Shown here piece by piece: positions 5,532 through 12,482 of a stretch of DNA of 12,482 nt. The DNA comes from an uncultured Flavobacteriales bacterium (GTDB lineage Bacteria; Bacteroidota; Bacteroidia; Flavobacteriales; Schleiferiaceae): contig CAIJMB010000131.1 of NCBI GenBank assembly GCA_903821715.1, forward strand, positions 1 through 12,482, written 5' to 3'. Both the position numbers and the translations under genes were made by a program. The notes under the pieces were generated by a model. The model saw only the letters and a program-made list of their open reading frames with translations, was not told the DNA's origin and ran no database searches. Numbering within the stretch: the first letter of the stretch is position 1; each line of letters begins with the position of its first letter.

Positions 5532-6323
5532 ATGGAATTTAGAATCCTCTCCCTTCAGCGCCGCATTGAGCCCCTGCGCCAAGCGATTTTGAACCACGAG
5601 CTGTACCCGATGATGCAGAGCATGAACGAGGTGCGCACCTTTATGGAGCACCACGTCTTTGCGGTATGGGATTTCATGCGACTCCTCAAGGCGCTGCAGC
5701 GGGATCTCACGTGTGTGGATGAGGCGTGGGTTCCGACCGAAGACCGCGCTTCGCGCCGGCTGATCAACGAAATCGTGGTGGCCGAGGAGTCCGACGTGGA
5801 CGTCAACGGACGCCCCGCGAGCCACTACGAGCTCTACCTCGATGCGATGCGACAGGCAGGGGCTGATACCCGCACCATTGTGCGCTTTGTGAGCAAGCTT
5901 CAGGCTGGCTTTAAGGCCAAGGACATGCTTCGATTTAACCTGGCTGAGATCGACGAGTCGACCATGGACTTTTTGAAGGCTACGGACCGAATTCTCAAGC
6001 GCGGTAAGCTCCACCAGACTGCGGCAGCCTTCACATTTGGACGCGAGGATTTGATTCCGGATATGTTTACCGCACTCATTAAGAAGCTGTACGCGGAGCA
6101 CCCGACTGAGTTGAGCGCCTTTGTGTACTACCTCGACCGCCACATTGAGTTGGACGGCGACGAGCACGGGCCGATGGCGATTCAGATGATGAAAAACCTC
6201 TGCAAAGAGGACGACGAGCTCTGGCTCGAGGCCGAAGATGCTTGCGTGGAAGCGCTTGAAGCCCGCCTCAAGCTGTGGGACGCCATTGCCGCCAAAGTGC
6301 GGACGGGCGCACTGGTGAGCTAA
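5532..6323 (+). CDS. DUF3050 family protein (heme-oxygenase-like fold predicted)
   Basis: 263 aa spanning one DUF3050 domain; the sequence matches the family over its whole length as I recall it. Recognisable blocks are FMEHHVFAVWDFMRLLKALQ (37-56), IVVAEESD (81-88) followed by ASHYELYLDAM (96-106), AFTFGREDLIPDMF (166-179) and YYLDRHIELDGDEHGPMA (199-216). The regularly spaced His and Glu residues (H40/H41, E85/E86, H98/E100, E172, H204/E206, D210/H212) on helical segments resemble metal or heme binders of the TenA/heme-oxygenase-like superfamily, which includes di-iron oxidases. That link is inference; no activity is known to me. No signal peptide. It starts just after the second heptamer element and ends 30 bp before the S46 peptidase gene; shared transcription is possible but a dyad lies between them. 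Confidence 0.9.
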   Translation: MEFRILSLQRRIEPLRQAILNHELYPMMQSMNEVRTFMEHHVFAVWDFMRLLKALQRDLTCVDEAWVPTEDRASRRLINEIVVAEESDVDVNGRPASHYELYLDAMRQAGADTRTIVRFVSKLQAGFKAKDMLRFNLAEIDESTMDFLKATDRILKRGKLHQTAAAFTFGREDLIPDMFTALIKKLYAEHPTELSAFVYYLDRHIELDGDEHGPMAIQMMKNLCKEDDELWLEAEDACVEALEARLKLWDAIAAKVRTGALVS

Positions 6324-6333
6324 TTGCCGCTCG

Positions 6334-6352
6334 GGGCGTAACTTTAACGCCC
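6334..6352 (+). promoter_or_regulatory. Dyad with -7-like box directly before the S46 peptidase start
   Basis: A perfect 6-bp inverted repeat, GGGCGT (6334-6339) with ACGCCC (6347-6352), encloses AACTTTA. TAACTTTA (6339-6346) is one mismatch from the Bacteroidota -7 consensus TAnnTTTG. The right arm ends 1 nt before the ATG at 6354. It could be an operator over a core promoter, or a small mRNA hairpin that limits start-codon access. Lack of a T-tract argues against a terminator for DUF3050. Confidence 0.35.
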
Positions 6353-6353
6353 T

Positions 6354-8489
6354 ATGAAAAAATTCATTGCACTTGTACTGGCGGTGGCGCTCGCGCTGCC
6401 GACGAGCCTTCGCGCTGACGAAGGCATGTGGATTCCGTTGCTGATTCAGAAACTGAACTACGCCCAAATGAAGAAAGAAGGTCTAAAGCTTTCAGCCAAA
6501 GACCTTTATGACATCAACCACGGTTCGTTGAAGGACGCCATTGTGTCGTTCGGCGGATTTTGCACCGGCGAAATCATTTCGTCGCAAGGTTTGCTGCTGA
6601 CCAACCACCACTGTGGGTACGACGCCATCCAAAAGCACTCTACTGTTGAGCACAACTACCTCGAGGACGGATTTTGGGCCATGGAGCGGAGCCAAGAGCT
6701 TCCGAACCCCGGGCTCTTTGCCAACTTTTTGGTACGCATTGAGGATGTAACCGCTGCCGTGAATGCATCACTGAACGACCAAATGTCAGAGGCTGATCGC
6801 ACGAAAGCCATTCAAATGAAGGGCGCCGAGCTCGCGAAGGCGGCTACCGAGGGCACGCACTACGAGGCTTCGGTAGAGACGTTCTACCACGGCAACGAGT
6901 TCTACCTGTTTGTCTACGAGAAGTTTAATGACGTTCGTTTGGTCGGAACACCTCCAAGTAGTGTCGGCAAGTTTGGTGGCGACACTGACAACTGGATGTG
7001 GCCGCGCCACACGGGTGACTTCTCGATGTTCCGCGTGTACGCCGGCAAGGACGGCAAGCCCGCCGACTTCAGTGCAGAGAACGTACCCTTGACTCCAAAG
7101 CACCACTTACCCGTGAGCACCAAAGGGGTGAAGGACGGCGACTTCACGATGATTTTTGGCTACCCAGGCCGTACCGACCGCTACCTGAGCAGCTGGGGTG
7201 TGCAGCAGGCGATTGACCACTACAACCCCACTGTGGTTAAGATCCGCGACCAAAAGCTCGCAGTGCTGCGCAAGTACATGGAGTCTGATCCCGCACTCAA
7301 CATTTTGATGGCCTCGAACTACGCGTCGACCGCCAACTACTGGAAGTACTACATCGGCCAGACCGAGCAGCTCAAGAACAACAAGGTCTACGACAAGAAG
7401 CGTGACCTCGAGAAGCAGTTCGAAGCGTGGATTGCCGCCTCGCCCGAGCGCCAAGCCAAGTATGGCGAGTCGCTGAAGCTGATGGCAGAGTACTACGACG
7501 CCACGAATCCGACCGTTAAAAACAATGTGTTTTTGATGGAAGCGGTGCTTCGCGGACCTTCATCAGTCCTTTTTGCCTACCGCAATGTGCGCAGTTTGGA
7601 GCGAGCATACAAGGACAAGGCGGGGTTTGCCAAGGCACGCCCCATGATCGAAGAATTGGCGAAAGAAAACTTTGCGGAGTTTCATGCGGGTGCAGACCGC
7701 GACATGATGCTAGCCCTATGGTCGATGTACATGAGCGACATACCGACGGCACAGCAGCCAAAGTTTCTTCAGTCTTTTGGCGGAAGCAAGGCCGCCCTTG
7801 AGGCCTTTGCGCAGAATGCCATGGCCACTTCGATATTCATGGACGCCAAGCGCTTTGCCGCCTTCCTTGAGAATCCTGATTCCGCCACGCTCGCTAACGA
7901 TCCGTTGACGAAGGTGGCCAACGACTTCCGCACGACCTACTTTGGTGGTCAGGACGCCTCACTCGCCGCCAAAAAGTCAAAGGCGTACCGCCTGCTGACG
8001 GCGGGTGTGCGTGAAATGGATCCGAACCGCACCTGGTCTCCCGACGCGAACTCGACGATGCGCATGACCTACGGTCACGTGGGTAGCTACGAGCCCCGCG
8101 ATGGTGTGAAGTACGACTACCTCACCTACCTCGACGGAGTGATGCAAAAGGAGGACGCAACGAATCCTGAGTTTGTAGTTCCCGCCCGCCTCAAGGAGCT
8201 GTACAAGGCCAAGGATTTTGGTCCGTACGCCGACAAAACGGGTCGCGTTCCGGTCGGAATTATTTCAGGCAACGACATCACCGGAGGCAACTCAGGATCG
8301 CCACTGATCAACGCCAAGGGCGAGCTGATCGGGGTGGCTTTTGACGGCAACTGGGAAGCTATGTCGGGCGACATTTTTTATGAAACGGAGCTGCAGCGCA
8401 CGATTTCGTGCGACATTCGCTACGTGCTCTTCATCATTGACAAGTACGCCGGCGCCGGCCACTTGGTCAAGGAGATGACGCTGCGCTAG
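6354..8489 (+). CDS. Secreted S46-family dipeptidyl peptidase (DPP7-like)
   Basis: 711 aa, the normal length for peptidase family S46, which comprises DPP7, DPP11 and related enzymes that release dipeptides from the N-termini of oligopeptides in the periplasm of Bacteroidota and some Proteobacteria. Residues 1-21 (MKKFIALVLAVALALPTSLRA) are a signal peptide. The chymotrypsin-like catalytic residues are visible: His in LLTNHHCGYDAI (H86, or H85), Asp within GGDTDNWMWPRHTGDF (208-223; D210 and D212 are the candidates) and Ser S647 in GGNSGSPLIN. The specificity position, 18 residues after the catalytic Ser, is Gly (G665, in AFDGNW). In P. gingivalis enzymes Gly here goes with DPP7-like preference for hydrophobic/non-acidic P1 residues, while Arg marks DPP11 (Asp/Glu). 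Transcription ends at the terminator 21 bp downstream. Role: peptide scavenging for amino acids, probably in protein-based growth. Confidence 0.95.
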   Translation: MKKFIALVLAVALALPTSLRADEGMWIPLLIQKLNYAQMKKEGLKLSAKDLYDINHGSLKDAIVSFGGFCTGEIISSQGLLLTNHHCGYDAIQKHSTVEHNYLEDGFWAMERSQELPNPGLFANFLVRIEDVTAAVNASLNDQMSEADRTKAIQMKGAELAKAATEGTHYEASVETFYHGNEFYLFVYEKFNDVRLVGTPPSSVGKFGGDTDNWMWPRHTGDFSMFRVYAGKDGKPADFSAENVPLTPKHHLPVSTKGVKDGDFTMIFGYPGRTDRYLSSWGVQQAIDHYNPTVVKIRDQKLAVLRKYMESDPALNILMASNYASTANYWKYYIGQTEQLKNNKVYDKKRDLEKQFEAWIAASPERQAKYGESLKLMAEYYDATNPTVKNNVFLMEAVLRGPSSVLFAYRNVRSLERAYKDKAGFAKARPMIEELAKENFAEFHAGADRDMMLALWSMYMSDIPTAQQPKFLQSFGGSKAALEAFAQNAMATSIFMDAKRFAAFLENPDSATLANDPLTKVANDFRTTYFGGQDASLAAKKSKAYRLLTAGVREMDPNRTWSPDANSTMRMTYGHVGSYEPRDGVKYDYLTYLDGVMQKEDATNPEFVVPARLKELYKAKDFGPYADKTGRVPVGIISGNDITGGNSGSPLINAKGELIGVAFDGNWEAMSGDIFYETELQRTISCDIRYVLFIIDKYAGAGHLVKEMTLR

Positions 8490-8509
8490 GTCGCAGTTAC
8501 TTTAAACGG

Positions 8510-8539
8510 AAAAGCCCGCCATCATTGGCGGGCTTTTTT
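8510..8539. terminator. Bidirectional rho-independent terminator between S46 peptidase and parB
   Basis: A perfect 7-bp GC-rich stem, GCCCGCC (8514-8520) with GGCGGGC (8527-8533), has a 6-nt loop, is preceded by four A (8510-8513) and followed by six T (8534-8539). On the plus strand this is a textbook terminator for the peptidase gene ending at 8489. On the minus strand the four A become a T-tract, so it can also end the convergent parB transcript (stop at 8562). Confidence 0.93.
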
Positions 8540-8561
8540 GTTGGGTACGGTCGTACACCGT

Positions 8562-9470
8562 TTAAAATCCTAGTTTTTTGAGCGCCTTTTGAAGCTCGTC
8601 TTCGCTGCGGAACTTCAAGGTCACCGTGCCCGCGCCCTGTGCGGTTTTGGTCACTTTGGCGGCCAGTCCGAGGATGTTTTTGAACGCCTGAGCAGAGGCC
8701 ACGTCGTTGATGTTGCGGCCGCGGGCTGGGGCGGCAAGGTCTTCGGGGGTTTCGGAACCGGGGATTCCGTCCGGGTTTTGCACAAGTCGCACGGCCTCTT
8801 CGAGCTGGCGGACTGACCACTGCTGGGCCACGCTGTCCATGTAGAGCTCGTCCTGAACGTTGGGGTCTTCGAGGCCCACAAGTGCCTTGGCGTGTCCGGC
8901 ACTGATGGTTCGGTCGCGAAGTCCCGCCTGAATCAAGGGCGTCAATTTTAGGAGGCCGAGAAAGTTGGCCACCGTCGAGCGCTGCTTGCCCACGCGCTCT
9001 GAAACCTGCTGCTGGGTGAGGCTGCATTCTTCCATGAGGCGCTGGTACGAGAAGGCGACCTCCATCGGGTCGAGGTCGCGGCGCTGAATGTTTTCAACCA
9101 ACGCCATTTCAAGCATTTGCTGATCGTCAGCAAGCCGAACGTACACGGGTACGCGCTCAATACCCGCTAGCTGGGCTGCGCGAAAGCGTCGCTCTCCTGA
9201 AATGATTTCAAATCGGTCGGCCTCGATGCGGCGCACCGTGATGGGCTGAATGATGCCGAGTTGGCGAATGGATTCGGCGAGTTCTTCGAGCGGACCCGGC
9301 TCAAATTGGGTTCGCGGCTGCTTGGGATTGGCCTGGATTTGGCTCAGCGCCACCTCAAAAATGCTCGAAACCACGTCGCGCGCGCCGGGGTCTTGCGCCG
9401 TTACGGCGGAGTTGTCGTTCAGTAGCGCGGAGAGTCCGCGGCCCAGTGCTGGGCGTTTCGGTGTGGCCAT
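8562..9470 (-). CDS. parB: ParB family chromosome-partitioning protein
   Basis: 302 aa from the ATG at 9470; an in-frame ATG at 9506 would add 12 residues not expected, since MATPKRPALGRGLSALLND is the canonical ParB N-terminus with its ParA-interacting LGRGLSALL box (8-17). The CTPase/parS-loading domain contains GERRFRAAQLAG (92-103) and ENIQRRDLDPMEVAFSYQRL (126-145). The helix-turn-helix LTQQQVSERVGKQRSTVANFLGLLKL (151-176, read with positions) binds the parS site, and the C-terminal segment (about 255-302, ending ELQKALKKLGF) is the dimerisation region. ParB spreads from parS as a CTP-gated clamp and works with ParA and SMC in origin segregation. No parA is next to it: the gene is divergent from lepA and ends alone at a terminator. 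No parS was found in the window. Confidence 0.96.
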   Translation of the reverse strand: MATPKRPALGRGLSALLNDNSAVTAQDPGARDVVSSIFEVALSQIQANPKQPRTQFEPGPLEELAESIRQLGIIQPITVRRIEADRFEIISGERRFRAAQLAGIERVPVYVRLADDQQMLEMALVENIQRRDLDPMEVAFSYQRLMEECSLTQQQVSERVGKQRSTVANFLGLLKLTPLIQAGLRDRTISAGHAKALVGLEDPNVQDELYMDSVAQQWSVRQLEEAVRLVQNPDGIPGSETPEDLAAPARGRNINDVASAQAFKNILGLAAKVTKTAQGAGTVTLKFRSEDELQKALKKLGF

Positions 9471-9473
9471 GCG

Positions 9474-9481
9474 CAAATATC
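9474..9481 (-). promoter_or_regulatory. Possible -7 element of parB
   Basis: On the minus strand GATATTTG ends 3 nt before the parB ATG at 9470. It keeps the A and TTTG of TAnnTTTG but lacks the leading T. Distance to the ATG would imply a leaderless transcript. Weak by itself; it is part of a pattern seen at several genes here. Confidence 0.25.
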
Positions 9482-9516
9482 GGAAGTTCCGAAGAACAAG
9501 AGGCAACGCCGGAGGT

Positions 9517-9524
9517 TACCTTTG
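9517..9524 (+). promoter_or_regulatory. -7 promoter element of lepA
   Basis: TACCTTTG is an exact match to the Bacteroidota -7 consensus TAnnTTTG and ends 8 nt before the lepA ATG at 9533. No convincing -33 TTTG lies at the usual distance. The box sits in the loop of a short dyad, GGAGG (9511-9515) with CCTCC (9528-9532). It also shows that the upstream in-frame ATG at 9446 is not the start. Confidence 0.5.
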
Positions 9525-9532
9525 CAGCCTCC

Positions 9533-11329
<1,797 letters not shown>

Positions 11330-11352
11330 TTTGCTAACTTAGAGATTCTAAA

Positions 11353-12123
11353 ATGGTGATAATGAGACATTCCATTCTGTACAGCTTGCTATTGTTTGTT
11401 TTATTCATGTTGGGCACAGCCTGTTCATCTGAATCAGGAGAATCAGGTTCGGAAACTCAAGAGGAAGTTGATTCTTTGGATCTAGAGGATGAAGAGTTTG
11501 ACGACGAAGACGAGTTTGATGACGAAGAGGAGTTTGATGACGAAGAGGAGTTTGACGATGAAGACGAGTTTGACGACGAAGAGGATTTTGAGGAGGATGA
11601 ACCAGAAGTAGTTCCAACTCCGTCGAAATCCACAAAAGCGAAGCCTACCCAACCCGCGGTTCCGGCAGCAAAAGCGAAGCCCACCCAGCCACTGTCTGCC
11701 ACGACACCTCGTGCCACACCAAAAAGCAAGGGTAAAGAGGTGTCTAAGGCGCCAAAGATTGCGGCCCAAAACAAGCCAAAGGTTCAGTTTCAGGCTGCGA
11801 ATGGTGGTTGGTTAGTTCAAGATCAAGAGGGAAGTGGTTTTGTGGTATCATTTAAAGATGAAAACGTCCATCCAATTCCGAGTAAAGGACTGCTTGCCGG
11901 AAGCATTCAGCATAAAGGGAAGACGGATTGGCGTCTCCCTACATTTGATGAGGCGACGTATTTGATCGACGCATTATCGTTAAACGACCTTACCGCTAGC
12001 CAAAAAGAATTTTGGACCGCTACACCAAAGAAAAATGGTGTTTATGCGTTTGGCCTTGACAAGACGTACCGTTTAGCTAGTTCGAACGACAGTTGCGGAA
12101 TTCTCTTGATTAGGTCTCTCTAA
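11353..12123 (+). CDS. Putative lipoprotein with acidic repeat block and DUF1566/Lcl-like C-terminal domain
   Basis: 256 aa; the ATG at 11362 (MRHSILYSLL) is an equally good start and would place the Arg at the signal-peptide front. Residues 5-24 form a hydrophobic signal ending MLGTAC, a plausible but non-classical lipobox (Gly at -3), so C24 may be lipidated. Residues 38-84 are almost entirely Asp/Glu/Phe, with FDDE-type hexads encoded by 18-bp DNA repeats. Residues 85-145 are a Pro/Lys/Ala-rich linker of opposite charge with KAKPTQP twice (95-101, 107-113). From about 146 to 256 a globular domain shows TDWRLPTFDEATYLI (191-205), EFWTATPKKNGVYAF (219-233) and a strand-like C-terminus; the WRLPT...FW(T/S)(A/S)T pattern resembles DUF1566/Lcl C-terminal domains found in surface proteins. 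The gene appears richer in A/T than its neighbours. Its stop is followed immediately by the next start codon. Function unknown; surface binding or Ca2+ binding by the acidic block is possible. Confidence 0.8.
   Translation: MVIMRHSILYSLLLFVLFMLGTACSSESGESGSETQEEVDSLDLEDEEFDDEDEFDDEEEFDDEEEFDDEDEFDDEEDFEEDEPEVVPTPSKSTKAKPTQPAVPAAKAKPTQPLSATTPRATPKSKGKEVSKAPKIAAQNKPKVQFQAANGGWLVQDQEGSGFVVSFKDENVHPIPSKGLLAGSIQHKGKTDWRLPTFDEATYLIDALSLNDLTASQKEFWTATPKKNGVYAFGLDKTYRLASSNDSCGILLIRSL
11494..11583 (+). repeat. Five tandem 18-bp repeats encoding acidic hexapeptides
   Basis: Five consecutive 18-bp units, starting at 11494, 11512, 11530, 11548 and 11566, follow GAGTTTGAYGAYGAAGAS and differ only at a few third positions. 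The units at 11512 and 11530 are identical. A sixth, degenerate unit starts at 11584. They encode E-F-D-D-E-(D/E). Near identity at the DNA level points to recent slippage or unequal recombination, so copy number may vary between strains. Confidence 0.95.
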
Positions 12124-12482
12124 ATGGAGAAGCACAACGTGTTTGAAACACTTGCAGCCAAGCGCGCCGAGGCGCAGCTCGGCGGCGGCCAGGCACGCAT
12201 TGACGCCCAGCACGCTAAAAAAAAGCTGACCGCACGAGAACGCTTGGAGCTACTCTTTGACGAGGGGAGCTTTGAAGAATTGGGTGCCTTGGTGACCCAC
12301 CGCAGCACGCTGTTTGGCTTAGGCAAGCAGCAGTTTTTGGGCGACGGAGTCGTGACGGGCTATGGCACCGTCAATGGTCGCCTCACCTATGCCTATGCCC
12401 AAGATTTTACGGTGCTGGGGGGCTCGCTGGCCGAGGCGCATGCGGAGAAGATTTGCCGCGTCATGGACTTGGCCATGGACAA
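12124..12482 (+). CDS. Acyl-CoA carboxylase carboxyltransferase (beta) subunit, N-terminal part (propionyl-CoA carboxylase type)
   Basis: Open for 119 codons and cut by the window edge; the full family is about 510-540 aa. The start ATG directly follows the TAA of the lipoprotein gene. The N-terminal helix with repeated Ala/Glu/Lys and GGGQARIDAQHAKKKLTARE (about 20-39) followed by RLELLFDEGSFEELG (about 40-54) and GDGVVTGYGTVNGRLTYAYAQDFTVLGGSLAEAHAEKI (about 73-110) is the classic opening of the biotin-dependent carboxyltransferase subunit, which moves CO2 from carboxybiotin to acyl-CoA. The PccB-like group is the best fit: propionyl-CoA to methylmalonyl-CoA in branched-chain and odd-chain catabolism. 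Related methylcrotonyl-CoA, acetyl-CoA and decarboxylase alpha subunits share this opening, so the substrate is uncertain until the rest and the biotin-carboxylase partner are seen. Confidence 0.92.
   Translation, partial: MEKHNVFETLAAKRAEAQLGGGQARIDAQHAKKKLTARERLELLFDEGSFEELGALVTHRSTLFGLGKQQFLGDGVVTGYGTVNGRLTYAYAQDFTVLGGSLAEAHAEKICRVMDLAMD

Noticed and set aside
6406..6425. 7-bp perfect hairpin in the S46 signal-peptide/mature junction codons
   Set aside because: A single short stem in GC-rich coding DNA; not distinct enough from chance to report.
5523..6467. 314-codon minus-strand ORF
   Set aside because: Antisense to the DUF3050 gene and the start of the S46 gene, both of which match families along their length.
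9471..9506. 12-codon extension of parB to the ATG at 9506
   Set aside because: MATPKRPALGRGLSALL from the ATG at 9470 is the usual ParB N-terminus.
9446..9532. 29-codon upstream extension of lepA
   Set aside because: It overlaps the start of parB, contains the -7 box of lepA and has no match to LepA N-termini; the ATG at 9533 gives the standard length.
11457..11774. Minus-strand ORF with long Ser/Asn repeats
   Set aside because: It is the antisense translation of the acidic 18-bp repeats in the lipoprotein gene.

Overview
The window looks like a piece of a GC-rich Bacteroidota chromosome, most likely from the Flavobacteriales or a close relative. This is inferred from several lineage-typical items: a C-terminal domain resembling the type IX secretion (T9SS) type A sorting signal, a DUF2480 protein next to sufS/sufE/DUF59, an S46-family dipeptidyl peptidase, a bacterial HMG-CoA synthase, a DUF3050 protein, and TAnnTTTG-like promoter boxes close to start codons with no clear Shine-Dalgarno sequences. 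No rRNA, tRNA, CRISPR array or insertion sequence was found.

Layout. (1) Positions 1-1184, minus strand: two exported proteins in tandem, a T9SS-type cargo protein of unknown function followed by a truncated alpha/beta-hydrolase-like protein. Inside the cargo gene lie three back-to-back perfect DNA palindromes (843-926) that encode an Ala/Pro/Gly-rich stretch. (2) Positions 1185-1527 carry no gene and are dominated by an unbroken array of 32 degenerate 7-bp repeats (1241-1464). (3) Positions 1528-5464, plus strand: a tight operon sufS - sufE - DUF59 - HMG-CoA synthase - DUF2480. The first three act in sulfur mobilisation and Fe-S cluster assembly; HMG-CoA synthase begins the mevalonate branch of isoprenoid synthesis. 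sufBCD are not in the window. (4) Positions 5450-5523: a second, smaller heptamer element with inverted symmetry that overlaps the end of the DUF2480 gene. (5) Positions 5532-8489, plus strand: a DUF3050 protein and a secreted S46 dipeptidyl peptidase, closed by a bidirectional terminator (8510-8539). (6) Positions 8562-9470, minus strand: ParB, divergent from lepA across 62 bp. (7) Positions 9533-12482, plus strand: lepA, a lipoprotein with an extreme acidic repeat block, and the first 119 codons of an acyl-CoA carboxylase carboxyltransferase subunit.

Most of the protein-coding content is ordinary housekeeping. The unusual material is at the DNA level: the triple palindrome, and the two heptamer-repeat loci that share an exact 13-mer in opposite orientation. 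These look like members of dispersed repeat families worth searching for genome-wide. A second pattern is that several genes have a TTTG-type -7 element only 3-8 nt before the start codon, which would give leaderless or nearly leaderless mRNAs.
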